This document shows positions 34,305-43,046 of a DNA stretch of 64,000 nt, piece after piece. The position numbers were made by a program, and so were the translations under genes. How positions within the stretch are numbered: the stretch's first letter is position 1; the number at the start of each line of letters is the position of its first letter. The stretch is from positions 161,698-225,697 of the forward strand of contig MTLP01000012.1 in the NCBI GenBank assembly GCA_002009975.1, given 5' to 3'. This DNA comes from Thermococcus sp. JdFR-02. Lineage in GTDB: Archaea; Methanobacteriota_B; Thermococci; Thermococcales; Thermococcaceae. The notes below the pieces were generated by a model. The model ran no database searches. It saw nothing but the letters and a program-made list of their open reading frames with translations, and was not told the origin of the DNA.

Positions 34305-35294
34305 ATGAACAAACTGATGGTTTATGTATGTGGGAATGGAGAAAGAGAGTACTGGGAGCATGCGTACAAAGTTAAGGAGTTAATACTCAAGCTTTCTGAG
34401 TCGCCCATAAGCATGGAAAACGCTTTGCAACTGGTAGATAAGAAATCCTTGGATTACCTCCTCCAAGAGGACATCTTAAAAGAAGAAAGTGGGCAGATTA
34501 AGCTCAACTTCTGCTTTACACCGTGGGAAGACGTTTTGAAACTTAGAGAGATCGGAGTTAAATATGGAGAAGCCTTAGCAGAATATTTAATTAAAAACTT
34601 CAAAGGGGTAGATGATAACCTGAAAAGATTAAACTGTTTGAGATACTCAAAGCTAGAATATGTCCGTTTTGCTGTTGTTGGTTGTTACGCCTTAGATTTG
34701 AAGTTCCTGACCATGCTGGAAAATGAGTGGGGCGAAAGTAGGAAGTTCATTCCTTATGCTCGTGAAATTAGAGATAATTGGAAAGAGATTGCGAAGGACT
34801 TCTATTGGGGTTGTCACTCGGCAAAGTTTGGAAATTATATGTTCTACTCCTTTGGCAATCACACAGGTTCAAGAAATGCTTTTCCCGATTTAGTCTGGTC
34901 TGGAAAAGCAAGGAAAGACGAAGCAGAAGCTTTAGGTAAGGCACTCGAAGAACTTCACAAAAGTGGAAAAATAAGTGAAATTTTGGAAAAATACGGATAT
35001 GTTGGAGTTCCGTTCTTAGATAGAGATGACGGGAAGATAGCGTGGGAAGTTGCTGATAGAGTTGCAAGTGACGTGGAAAAACTCGTAACTGAAGAAAAAT
35101 GGGAAACGCTAAAAGAAGATTTAAGTAAATTAAAAGCGAGTCAGTGGTGTACTTTTGAAGAGCTCTTCATTGAAGCCTGGCACTGGATTTTTGGATGGGC
35201 AAACAACGTTTTAATTAGGAGAGGCTACTTCGCAGAGCCAGAGGAAAGCGAAGATGGAGGAAGGTATATCAAGTGGGTGTCCTTTAGTGCATGA
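34305..35294 (+). CDS. Conserved protein of unknown function
   Basis: A protein of about 329 residues, cytoplasmic, no signal or membrane segment. The composition is mostly helical with many Trp and Tyr (CFTPWEDVLKLREIGVKYG, KDFYWGCHSAKFGNYMFYS, IEAWHWIFGWANN). It contains cysteines in VYVCGNGE, LNCLRY, VVGCYA, WGCHS and QWCTF. I do not recognise a family and see no nucleotide or metal motif. GTGAT precedes the ATG. It is divergent from a methyltransferase over a short shared promoter, so the two may be co-regulated. Confidence 0.65.
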   Translation: MNKLMVYVCGNGEREYWEHAYKVKELILKLSESPISMENALQLVDKKSLDYLLQEDILKEESGQIKLNFCFTPWEDVLKLREIGVKYGEALAEYLIKNFKGVDDNLKRLNCLRYSKLEYVRFAVVGCYALDLKFLTMLENEWGESRKFIPYAREIRDNWKEIAKDFYWGCHSAKFGNYMFYSFGNHTGSRNAFPDLVWSGKARKDEAEALGKALEELHKSGKISEILEKYGYVGVPFLDRDDGKIAWEVADRVASDVEKLVTEEKWETLKEDLSKLKASQWCTFEELFIEAWHWIFGWANNVLIRRGYFAEPEESEDGGRYIKWVSFSA

Positions 35295-35425
35295 GGTTTA
35301 CAACCTTCACAATCCTCTCTGCCAAATAATTAACCAGCATTTGAGTTTTTGAGTCATTTACAGTTTTCCCTTCTTCTCGATATCCCGGCACAATAACGGC
35401 ACGGCAAATTGTTTTGAGTATTATA
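35284..35425 (-). pseudogene. C-terminal fragment of a lost gene
   Basis: A minus-strand frame reads ICRAVIVPGYREEGKTVND, then MLVNYLAERIVKVVNLMH and a stop. The sequence has the character of a real protein end, but no start codon or ribosome site exists, and a stop lies just upstream. Its 3' end overlaps the plus-strand gene before it by 11 bases. The parent family is not identified. Confidence 0.35.
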
Positions 35426-35452
35426 AATCAAACTTTTTGGTACGCTTTCCAG

Positions 35453-35593
35453 CTATCCAACCAAGACTCCTCCAATGATGATTAGATATAGATAAGCTAA
35501 AGCCATTAGAGTTTTGATTTTCTCAAGAATATATCTCCAAAAGAGCAGAGCAAGCAACCACATCACAAGCACAGCAATCCATATTCGCTTCAT
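35453..35593 (-). CDS. Small membrane protein, 46 residues
   Basis: The ATG is preceded by AGAGGTTTAGGGA. The protein KRIWIAVLVMWLLALLFWRY, a charged turn ILEKIKT, and LMALAYLYLIIIGGVLVG consists of two membrane helices. It lies 13 bp after the stop of the methyltransferase at 35607 and is probably co-transcribed with it. The function is unknown. The helices and the ribosome site argue for a real gene, but the length makes this tentative. Confidence 0.5.
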   Translation of the reverse strand: MKRIWIAVLVMWLLALLFWRYILEKIKTLMALAYLYLIIIGGVLVG

Positions 35594-35606
35594 TCCCTAA
35601 ACCTCT

Positions 35607-36368
35607 TCAAATTAGTGTATCACCGTGCTTCGCTTCTTCAAAATTATAACTCTCCTCCTTTTTAATTCCTATTGTCACAACACTAAAAGTCCCCAAATAG
35701 TGCGTCTCCACTTTAGATCCAGCTTTTCTAAGAATGAACTCCACAATCCATGGTGTCCAGACGTTAATTTTCACTCTGAAGAAGTAGCCCTTCTCAAGAT
35801 TAATAAAAAGCCTCTCTACCTGTCCTTTCACGGTGTTAAGGGAAACATGGAACGAAATAAACGGATCTTCGACGAGCACGTGCTTATAGCCCTCATGGAG
35901 AAGTCTAACCCAGTCTGCATACTCAAGGAATAGGACTCCGTTGGGTTTTAGCACCCTGAAAGCCTCTTGGACAATCTTATCGAAATCATAAACGCTCAAA
36001 TGGGGGAGAGGGTTCCCTAAAAGTGCGACTAAGTCAAAGCTCTCATCAGGAAAATCGAGCTTTTTGGCGTCCATAACTCTAAATTCTGCATTATATCTGA
36101 GTTCTTTCGCAATTTTCTTTGCCTTCTCCACGAGTTCCTCCTGAACATCTATTCCAACAACTTCAAACCTCAGATTTTCGAGGGCGAAGGTCGAGATCCC
36201 CATGCCGCAGCCGATGTCCAGCGCTTTACCGCTTTTTATGGGGAGAAACCTTTCAAGCAGTTCTTTCTGCTTTTTCATTCTTTTCTTACCAACCTCACTT
36301 CTTGGATCGTACATCCAGAGCTTTTCCTTATAGGTTGGCTCAAAGGTGTAACCGAGATTCTTAAACAT
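35607..36368 (-). CDS. SAM-dependent methyltransferase, paralogue A
   Basis: A 253-residue methyltransferase beginning FKNLGYTFEPTY. Motif I is ALDIGCGMGISTFALE (about residue 48), followed by VVGIDVQEELVEKAK, AEFRVMDAKKLDFPD, FDLVALLGNPLPH and VLKPNGVLFLEY. The 90-residue C-terminal part is beta-rich (VERLFINLEKGYFFRV, INVWTPWIVEFILRKAGS). It is closely similar in order and wording to the gene at 37708, so the two are recent paralogues. GGGTGGAG precedes the ATG. The substrate is unknown. Confidence 0.86.
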   Translation of the reverse strand: MFKNLGYTFEPTYKEKLWMYDPRSEVGKKRMKKQKELLERFLPIKSGKALDIGCGMGISTFALENLRFEVVGIDVQEELVEKAKKIAKELRYNAEFRVMDAKKLDFPDESFDLVALLGNPLPHLSVYDFDKIVQEAFRVLKPNGVLFLEYADWVRLLHEGYKHVLVEDPFISFHVSLNTVKGQVERLFINLEKGYFFRVKINVWTPWIVEFILRKAGSKVETHYLGTFSVVTIGIKKEESYNFEEAKHGDTLI

Positions 36369-36528
36369 AGCTCCACCCTAGCAATTTTACGCGTGGAAAT
36401 TTTAAATATCTTGCCTTTTTTGAAAGTTTTAGAGAAAAGGATAATGCATTGGGGGATATCATAGGGAGAGCATTTTAATCTTGAGTAGAAAATGGGAAAG
36501 GACATTCATTTTTCCCAAATCAAAACCA

Positions 36529-36945
36529 CTACCTCAACGATCCAATAAAAAGAGGACATTCCCCTTTACCCATGGGGTATACCTTTGCTTCCCATGTTTT
36601 ATTCTCGTATTTATAAAACACTTTTAGTCGTCCGGTCTCGATTTTGGAATGATACTTTGCTATACTTTCAGACCTAATTATCTTAAATCTCCCCGCATTC
36701 TCATCGGGTGAGAGTTCAATAATTAGTGCATTGTTTTCAAATTTCAACCTTTTAAAAGAATAACCCTGTGGAATCCAAACTCTCGCAAGTTCGCTCATGT
36801 TGTAAGGACCTACTATGTAATACTTACTTCTCTTTTCTCTGCTGAAGATTCTACTGATGATACCGCGTTTTTTGAGCGGAACTGCAATTATTCCTTCACA
36901 TGTAGGGTAGATTCTCTCTCCATTTATTTCCACGACAGGTACCAA
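36529..36945 (-). pseudogene. 5'-truncated paralogue of the anchored protein at 36975
   Basis: The frame encodes about 138 residues that align with the C-terminal two thirds of the next upstream gene: VPVVEING with PDVYVSING, PYNMSELARVWIPQGYSFK with PYDMKELVEIYTPNGYQFK, and GRLKVFYKYENKTWEAKV with NRIKVIYVSEDKMWDGVI. The signal helix and first 75 residues of the paralogue are missing. The frame opens 29 bp after the paralogue's stop, with only a TTG as start and no ribosome site. A tandem duplication followed by 5' deletion fits best; translation is doubtful. Confidence 0.55.
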
Positions 36946-36974
36946 GTCATCTAACTGGGAGATCTAATTTGCCT

Positions 36975-37607
36975 TTATGGAATTGATGGTAAGATAACAG
37001 CAGGACATTTGGGCCCTTTATCTCCAATCACGCCATCCCACATTTTATCCTCACTCACATAAATCACTTTTATCCGATTATGTCTCAGATCATCGATTAT
37101 TCCAGCTAAAGATTCATATTTCACAATTTTTGGTTTTGTTTGATTGCCTTTTTCCAGAGCTATAACTAAACTTTTATTTTCGAGATAGATATCTTTGAAC
37201 TGATATCCATTTGGAGTGTAAATTTCAACGAGTTCTTTCATATCATAGGGCGAAGCACAATAGCTCATTGTCACGAAATCACTTACTCCAAAATATGCTT
37301 CGAACATTTTCCCATTGATAGATACGTAAACATCAGGTACATCCCAGGGGCTCTTTCCAAAGAGCTTAATTATCCTTTGAAAGGCACGGTTCCTGATAAT
37401 CTCGTCACTCCTCTCTTTAACCTCAAACTCGAAGATTATTTTATCTCCTTCAATTTCATATCCCTTGTACTCAAGCTCTCCTGGATAGTAAACGTTCACT
37501 GCAAAGTTTGCAGTTCTCTCTTTCACATAGGGAGAGATATAAAGCATGGACGTCAAGGAAATCAAAAGGAAAAGGAGAATGGGGAGGAAAAGCCTTTTCA
37601 ACTCCAT
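36975..37607 (-). CDS. Membrane-anchored extracytoplasmic protein, unknown
   Basis: A 210-residue protein with an N-terminal signal anchor (LFLPILLFLLISLTSMLYI) and a beta-rich outer domain. A recurrent element is PYDMKELVEIYTPNGYQFK followed by a run of strands and CPAVILPSIP at the end; cysteines occur in SYCASP and GPKCPA. I do not recognise the family. GGAGGTGTC before the ATG is a strong ribosome site. A truncated copy follows and a methyltransferase precedes it, separated by a signal-peptide remnant. Confidence 0.68.
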   Translation of the reverse strand: MELKRLFLPILLFLLISLTSMLYISPYVKERTANFAVNVYYPGELEYKGYEIEGDKIIFEFEVKERSDEIIRNRAFQRIIKLFGKSPWDVPDVYVSINGKMFEAYFGVSDFVTMSYCASPYDMKELVEIYTPNGYQFKDIYLENKSLVIALEKGNQTKPKIVKYESLAGIIDDLRHNRIKVIYVSEDKMWDGVIGDKGPKCPAVILPSIP

Positions 37608-37608
37608 G

Positions 37609-37702
37609 ACACCTCCATATTGCCAAGTTCTGAGAATATACGTAACTCCAGGTCAAAACCAGCAAACTAAGTAACAAAACGCTCAACAATTTCAGTCTCC
37701 AT
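37609..37702 (-). pseudogene. Signal-peptide remnant of a lost exported protein
   Basis: GGTGACGCC precedes an ATG that, after one extra G, would read MRLKLLSVLLLSLLVLTW, then SYVYSQ, a clear signal peptide. As written the ATG frame stops after 11 codons. The same start (RLKLLGVF) occurs at the prenyltransferase-repeat remnant at 32254. The rest of the gene has been replaced by the ribosome site of the anchored protein downstream. Confidence 0.35.
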
Positions 37703-37707
37703 TGGCG

Positions 37708-38445
37708 TCACCGATGGAAGTTAATAGAACTTATTGCTCTCTTTAAATTCTTCCCAATGACTAACTCTTTATCCTTAAACTCAACCTCAAACCCATTCTT
37801 CTCAAGAACATACTTTAAAATCCACGGCGACCAGATGTAAAATTTGTCCTTTGAAAAGACGCCTTTCTCAAAATCGATGAGCAATCTCTCCAAATAACCT
37901 TCGTAAACATTCACGTCTATGTTTATTCTAACCAAGCCCTCAGCCTCAAGTCCCGGCTGGTTGAAACCTCTGATGAGTGTCCAGAGAAAGTCGCTTTCTT
38001 GAATCACAATCCAGCCTTGAGGCTTCAGAACTCGTTTAACTTCTTGCAGAATCTTATCAAAATCCCAGATGCTAAAATGTGCCAACGGATATCCAAGCAA
38101 TGCAACAAGGTCAAAGGTGTTTTCTTTGAAGTTTAGATTTTTAGCATCCATGACATAAAATTTTGCCTTTGAACCTCGCTTTTTTGCTAATTCTTTGGCT
38201 CGCTCAACAGCTTTTTCTTGGATATCTATCCCGACAACTTCAAAACCAAGTTCCTCCAAGATAAAGCTACTTAATCCAGCGTTACAGCCAATATCCAAGG
38301 CTCTACCATTTTTAATCAGCAAATGCCTGGATAGAAGTCTCACTAAGCGTTTAAACCTCCTCTGCCCTCTTTCGCTTTCTATATCGTATTCATCTTGGGT
38401 CTTTTCGTAGAAAGGTGCATCAGTATAGCCAAGATTCCTGAACAT
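37708..38445 (-). CDS. SAM-dependent methyltransferase, paralogue B
   Basis: A 245-residue paralogue of the gene at 35607, starting FRNLGYTDAPFYEK. Motif I is ALDIGCNAGLSSFILE, then VVGIDIQEKAVERAK, FYVMDAKNLNFKEN, FDLVALLGYPLAH and VLKPQGWIVIQE. The C-terminal part again carries the VYEGYLERLLIDFEKG and IWSPWILKYVLEKNGF elements. AGGTGAAATT precedes the ATG. It faces away from a different methyltransferase gene 72 bp away. The substrate is unknown. Confidence 0.86.
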   Translation of the reverse strand: MFRNLGYTDAPFYEKTQDEYDIESERGQRRFKRLVRLLSRHLLIKNGRALDIGCNAGLSSFILEELGFEVVGIDIQEKAVERAKELAKKRGSKAKFYVMDAKNLNFKENTFDLVALLGYPLAHFSIWDFDKILQEVKRVLKPQGWIVIQESDFLWTLIRGFNQPGLEAEGLVRINIDVNVYEGYLERLLIDFEKGVFSKDKFYIWSPWILKYVLEKNGFEVEFKDKELVIGKNLKRAISSINFHR

Positions 38446-38517
38446 AATTTCACCTAAAAATTACCACATTAAAAAGTTTTAAAACTCTTTTGGATTAGTT
38501 AAAAGGGGTGGATTTGA

Positions 38518-39135
38518 GTGGACTTCCTCAAACTCTACTATGATGAAGCCCTCAAAGTGTTTTATGAAGCTGGAGGAAGCAAGGAAGAGTTTTACTGGCT
38601 CATCAGCAGCATGTTAGTTAGATATCCAGCACACAGAGATGAGCTCGAAGTTAGGAGAAAATTGATGGATTTGATAGTTCAAGAGGTTGATGGGAAAGTT
38701 CTTGACGCTGGCTGTGGTCTTGGGATTTTAACGTTTAGGATGGCACTTAAAGATGAAGTTGAGAAAGCCATGGGCATTGACAAGTTTGACGAGCTCATAA
38801 AATTCTGCAATCGTTTGAGAGATAAAATCACTGAGAAAGCTGAGTTTTTACATGGGGATTTCCTAGAGGTTGAGCTTAGAGAAAAATTTAACTGCATTGT
38901 CTTCCTCTACACGCTCCACGATTATGAGCCAAAGCCGTTTTTAGAGAAAGCCCTTGAAGCTTTAGAGGAGGATGGAAGAATAATTGTTGGTGATTTTGAC
39001 ATAAACGGACTTAGAGAGAAAGTTAGAGTGTTTACACGAGAAAACGGCTTGGAAATCGTTAAAGACATTACCGTTGGAAAGGCAAAGACACATGGAGACC
39101 TTTATGAGGGATTTTTAATAACTGTTGGGAGATAG
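38518..39135 (+). CDS. Class I SAM-dependent methyltransferase
   Basis: A 205-residue methyltransferase unrelated in detail to its two minus-strand neighbours. Motif I is VLDAGCGLGILTFRMA (about residue 60), motif II GIDKFDELIKFCN, motif III LHGDFLEVEL, motif IV CIVFLYTLHDYEP and post-IV EEDGRIIVGDF. An N-terminal 55 residues (LYYDEALKVFYEAGGSKEEF) are helical. GGGGTGGAT fixes the GTG start. The substrate is unknown. Confidence 0.84.
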   Translation: MDFLKLYYDEALKVFYEAGGSKEEFYWLISSMLVRYPAHRDELEVRRKLMDLIVQEVDGKVLDAGCGLGILTFRMALKDEVEKAMGIDKFDELIKFCNRLRDKITEKAEFLHGDFLEVELREKFNCIVFLYTLHDYEPKPFLEKALEALEEDGRIIVGDFDINGLREKVRVFTRENGLEIVKDITVGKAKTHGDLYEGFLITVGR

Positions 39136-39147
39136 TATAATGTAATC

Positions 39148-40278
39148 TTAGAGATTTTGGCGTCGTTTTAGATCCAACAGCATCGTTGAGGCAACACTAT
39201 TCACAACAGCCTTAAAAACAAATGGCGCCTTAGCTCCAAATCCAAGCAAAAATCCTCCAAAAGAGGGTGCAGGGATTGAGATCAATGTCGAAAAGCTTGT
39301 AATTATCCCGAAAGCTGTTGCTTTGTTCTCTTTGTATAGTTCTTCAATCAAGAGCGGAAGAGCGGCAACGCTTACCATTCTAAAGGCTTTCCATGTAAGG
39401 TAAGCCAAAGCTAAAATTACATAACTCCTTCCAAAACCAAACACTAGAAGGGCTGAAGAAACTACAAACCAGCTCCAGATGAGAGCTTTAAGTGGCGAGA
39501 GCTTATCAACAAAAACACCAGCAAAAGTTCCTCCTATTGCAATGATTAAAGTTTGAAGGGAGATCAAAAAACCGTAATCTAAGATGCTATAACCCTTATC
39601 CCTTAGATAGATTGGAACTATCCAGAGAACTGCTTCCCTTGAAAAGCTGTCTAAAGCAAAAGTAAACATTAAAAATAGTATCGGAAATCTAAAAGCTTTA
39701 ATTTTTGGCAAAATAGGTGGCTTTGTAATTTTCATTGCTCTTTCATCTTTAATAAAGACCAAAAGCAAAAGGGAAATTGTCAATCCCAAAAAGCCTAGAA
39801 GAACAGCAAAGTTGTAAAGCCCTTTCTCATAAAGCCAAGCACCTATTGGCGCCGTTACTGCTGGAGGAATTGAAGGAAGAATCCTTTGGATAAGCATGTA
39901 TGTTAAACCCTTCCTTTTTTCAGTTTGCTCAACAATAAGGAGGGATTTTGCTGGCATTCCAATTCCAGAACCAAAGCTCATAATGGGGTAAACTAAAGCT
40001 GAGAGAACAGAATTTTTGGTAAGCAATAGGAGAGGTGGAAATGTGTAGATGGAATATCCAATAAGTAGGGTTTTCTTGTAACCAAAAAGGTCGGCAATTC
40101 TCCCTCCGATTAAGTTTCCAAAGGCATTAAAGAGAAGAGCTAAGCTAAAGACAAGCCCTATCTTTGCTTTACTCATTCCCAAATCGAGAAAGAAATATTG
40201 GAGATACATAATCCAAAGAGCATTAGAGGAGACAGCAATGATATTTGAAGCCGCTATGAGCTTTAAGTTTTTGTTCAT
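39148..40278 (-). CDS. Major facilitator superfamily transporter
   Basis: A 376-residue membrane protein with about 11-12 helices. MFS motif A occurs as GGRIADLFGYKKT after helix 2, and a second-half version as AGVFVDKLSPLKAL. The cytoplasmic centre (KDERAMKITKPPILPKI) separates the halves. It may be an efflux pump; nothing indicates the substrate. Only a weak AAGGTAGT lies before the ATG. It is convergent with the methyltransferase gene. Confidence 0.85.
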   Translation of the reverse strand: MNKNLKLIAASNIIAVSSNALWIMYLQYFFLDLGMSKAKIGLVFSLALLFNAFGNLIGGRIADLFGYKKTLLIGYSIYTFPPLLLLTKNSVLSALVYPIMSFGSGIGMPAKSLLIVEQTEKRKGLTYMLIQRILPSIPPAVTAPIGAWLYEKGLYNFAVLLGFLGLTISLLLLVFIKDERAMKITKPPILPKIKAFRFPILFLMFTFALDSFSREAVLWIVPIYLRDKGYSILDYGFLISLQTLIIAIGGTFAGVFVDKLSPLKALIWSWFVVSSALLVFGFGRSYVILALAYLTWKAFRMVSVAALPLLIEELYKENKATAFGIITSFSTLISIPAPSFGGFLLGFGAKAPFVFKAVVNSVASTMLLDLKRRQNL

Positions 40279-40449
40279 ACGTTTTACTACCTTGAGAATT
40301 TTTAAAAGACTTATCCTAAATGCACAGCAATTGACTTTTTAGTCATTCTTTATTTTCAGGGTACTTTTGCTATTGAAATCATCTCTGGCTTTGCTCTCTT
40401 TGGAAGTCTTTATATATTCGCGAAGCATAAAAGCAAGTGAGGAGAGGCT

Positions 40450-41142
40450 ATGGAACGAGATGTGAAGATAGTTATATCCTTGATTATCTTAGCTAACCTT
40501 TTAAAGCGCTCACCGTTTTACACCTTCCTCTATTTAGCGGCGATCATAATTTCCTCACGAAAGTTGTGGAAAAGCTTACCGAGACTTTATATAACGGCTT
40601 TAATAGTTGGATTCTTCGCTGAGCTCATAGGGACGCGTGTTTGCCTTCCTTTCGGCTGCTACTACTACAAAAATCTTCAACCTCAAATTTATGGTGTTGC
40701 TTTATCCGTTCCATTAACATGGGGTATTTTCGGATTTTTCTCCTATTTAACGGCTTATCAGTTCTTTAAGAAACAATCACAAAGAATTCTCTTTGCTTCA
40801 TTTTTGATGGTGATTATAGATTTAGCAGTTGATCCTATTATGACTTCATGGGACGCTTGGATTTGGGAAACTATTACAAGTCTAAACTGGTTTGGAATCC
40901 CTTGGATTAACTATTTGGGCTGGTTCTTAACTTCTTTAATATTCTTCACAATCTATGAAAGCACTTCAAAAGTAAAAATCAGTGAAGACCTTTACAAATT
41001 TGGGGCTTTAATTTATTTGCTCGAAATGGCGACATTTGTTGTTTATGCACCGAGCAAAGTTAGAATACCAACCATTTGGGCATTTTTGACCAGTTTAATA
41101 GTTTTAACACTTTCCTATATTCTACAAAGGTGGCAAAGATGA
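40450..41142 (+). CDS. CruF-like carotenoid-biosynthesis family membrane protein
   Basis: A 230-residue protein with about seven membrane helices. Family marks of the DUF422/CruF group are present: ELIGTRVCLPFGCYYY (about residue 57), VALSVPLTWGIFGFF, a conserved IDLAVDPIMTSWDAWIW, and FGIPWINYLGWFLTS. Bacterial CruF and haloarchaeal relatives hydrate carotenoid double bonds. No other carotenoid gene is visible here, so the substrate may be a different isoprenoid (inference). GGAGAGG precedes the ATG, and a TTTATATATT box lies about 40 bp upstream. The next gene overlaps by four bases. Confidence 0.82.
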   Translation: MERDVKIVISLIILANLLKRSPFYTFLYLAAIIISSRKLWKSLPRLYITALIVGFFAELIGTRVCLPFGCYYYKNLQPQIYGVALSVPLTWGIFGFFSYLTAYQFFKKQSQRILFASFLMVIIDLAVDPIMTSWDAWIWETITSLNWFGIPWINYLGWFLTSLIFFTIYESTSKVKISEDLYKFGALIYLLEMATFVVYAPSKVRIPTIWAFLTSLIVLTLSYILQRWQR

Positions 41143-41816
41143 GAGTTGCACTAATTCCAATGAAAGTGATTCCAAATGGCTTTGAGGCAAACTGGGGAGA
41201 GTTTCAACGAAGATTCAAGGAAGCGATGAAGTTTAGTTCAGATATTTTAGTCTTTCCTGAATACTGCTTAACGGGTTTTAAAGAGTGGGACTTCAGTAAA
41301 GCAAAGCTTTATGAGGAGATAGTTCAAAAGGTTGGCTCTTTAGCAAAAGAATACATGGTTCATGTTATTTTTGGGGTTTTAGAGCCTTACAAAAATTGTG
41401 TTTATAATTCTGCTTTACTTATCAATCGAGAGGGTGAGGTTATTTTAAAGCACCGCAAGTTTCAAGAGCCGATGAAATTTTGTCAAGGGAACACTTTTAA
41501 AGTTGCAAGAACGGAATTTGGGAAGATTGGGATTATTATTTGTGGTGATTTATACAATAAGAAGATTGCAAAATATGTAAGGAAGAAAAAGCCAGACTTT
41601 CTCTTTGTTCCTATGGACAGGTCTCCAAGCGGAGATTTTGATTTAGAGGAAGAAATTAAGTGCATGAGCGGGAGGGTTAAGCTCTTGGGGGTCAAAACAT
41701 TCATAGTGAACACATACAAGCATGGAGATAGCTTCGGCGGTGCTTGGGTCTTTGATGAGAAAGGAGAGCTTTTGGCACAAAGTTTTAGGGATGAATTGCT
41801 TATCTTCGAAATTTAA
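41139..41816 (+). CDS. Carbon-nitrogen hydrolase (nitrilase superfamily)
   Basis: A 225-residue nitrilase-fold amidase. The catalytic triad is Glu41 in VFPEYCLTG, Lys107 in LKHRKFQEP and Cys135 in IIICGDLYN. It is shorter than most relatives (about 260). It cleaves non-peptide C-N bonds; whether amide, nitrile or carbamoyl is unknown. The ATG overlaps the TGA of the CruF-like gene, and AGGTGG precedes it, so the start is well supported over an upstream in-frame codon. Confidence 0.87.
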   Translation: MRVALIPMKVIPNGFEANWGEFQRRFKEAMKFSSDILVFPEYCLTGFKEWDFSKAKLYEEIVQKVGSLAKEYMVHVIFGVLEPYKNCVYNSALLINREGEVILKHRKFQEPMKFCQGNTFKVARTEFGKIGIIICGDLYNKKIAKYVRKKKPDFLFVPMDRSPSGDFDLEEEIKCMSGRVKLLGVKTFIVNTYKHGDSFGGAWVFDEKGELLAQSFRDELLIFEI

Positions 41817-41828
41817 AAAGAAGAGAAG

Positions 41829-42938
41829 TCAAATCGACTTTATTGAGTATAAAAAGAGCAGGAGGAATGCAAGGGCTGAAAGATAGGCAAAGGAATGGTG
41901 TATGTTAAGATGAAGCTTTGAGTGATATCTTCTCATTTTTATGTACATAAGCGTGGGTAGAACTCCCGCATAAATGACTCCGCCGAAAGTTCCTGCTAGC
42001 CAAAGGGCATTCACAAAGCTGTTTAATCCTAAAAAGTAAATCAAGAGCGGAGGTGCAACGGTTAGAAGCCAGGCTTTTCTTTTGCTAATTCCAACGTAAT
42101 CTCTCCAATTGTCCATCTGTGCTAAACCAATTCCAATATAGCTTGTTATTATTGCCAGCAATGGGAGCAGAGTTCCAACTATTAGTCCCAATCTTCCATA
42201 GAACTCAACTAATCCTTGAGTTGCCAGCTCTGGGGTGTTCAGACCAAAAACTGCTACAAATGAGAACGCAAAAATACTGTATGCCATCATTGGAATTATA
42301 TAACCTATAAGGACAGCTTTTGATGTTGTTTTGACATCATTTAAGCCTCTCAGCATCTCCGGAACTACCATATGGCTCACATAAGCAAAGATAGAGACGC
42401 CAATGGCTTTTGAAATTCCAGAGATGTTAAGATAGCCAATATTTTCACTTTTTAGATGTGGAAAAATTAAAGCAATGACGATAATTAAAGCGCCCATGAG
42501 GAAGAAGTTTAAAAATAGCTCCGCCTTTCCAGAAACCTTTAATCCTTGAAGGATTATAAAACTTGCAATGATCCAAAAGAGAATCGAGCCAATGCTTTTA
42601 TTAATTCCAAATAGAGAGTTTAAAGCCTCTCCACTTCCAGAGATATAGGCTATTAATGCTCCGTAACTTAAAGTTGAGATGCTCAAAAACATTAAAACTC
42701 CACCTGTTTTTCCCAAATAAATCTCTGCAAGCTTCGATAACTGTTTTCCCTGATTTTGAGCAGCAATTTCAAGCACAAATAAAGCAGTTATTAAAGTTAA
42801 GATTCCTGTGATTATTATAGCAAAAACTCCAAGTATTGGTCCAGCTTCTTTTATTGCATAAGGCAAACCTAAAATTCCAGCACCTATTTGAGTCCCGATA
42901 AGAACTGCACTTGCTTCAGCTAGGCTTAACCTCTTCAT
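41829..42938 (-). CDS. Amino acid permease (aromatic/AAAP type)
   Basis: A 369-residue transporter with 10-11 helices. The first helix carries the unwound substrate motif GTQIGAGILGLPYA of the Trp/Tyr-specific (HAAAP/AAAP) permeases, followed by ITALFVLEIAAQNQ, SYGALIAYISGSGEAL and VSHMVVPEMLRG. It presumably imports amino acids with protons or sodium. GGTGATAAA precedes the ATG. It is convergent with the nitrilase gene. Confidence 0.87.
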   Translation of the reverse strand: MKRLSLAEASAVLIGTQIGAGILGLPYAIKEAGPILGVFAIIITGILTLITALFVLEIAAQNQGKQLSKLAEIYLGKTGGVLMFLSISTLSYGALIAYISGSGEALNSLFGINKSIGSILFWIIASFIILQGLKVSGKAELFLNFFLMGALIIVIALIFPHLKSENIGYLNISGISKAIGVSIFAYVSHMVVPEMLRGLNDVKTTSKAVLIGYIIPMMAYSIFAFSFVAVFGLNTPELATQGLVEFYGRLGLIVGTLLPLLAIITSYIGIGLAQMDNWRDYVGISKRKAWLLTVAPPLLIYFLGLNSFVNALWLAGTFGGVIYAGVLPTLMYIKMRRYHSKLHLNIHHSFAYLSALAFLLLFLYSIKSI

Positions 42939-43046
42939 TTTATCACCGATTCTTGAAGCTTTTTTCAGTGATTTAAGCTTTACTTTTGTAAAGATTGGGC
43001 TTTAATGTCTAAAAACAATGCATTGATGTATTCATGAATGTATTCA

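Noticed and set aside
36275..36505. Minus-strand 76-codon frame upstream of methyltransferase paralogue A
   Set aside because: It overlaps the methyltransferase start in another frame, and the region contains that gene's promoter (ATTTAAAAT).
40450..41142. Possible carotenoid pathway in the window
   Set aside because: Only a CruF-like membrane protein is present; no phytoene synthase, desaturase or cyclase gene accompanies it.
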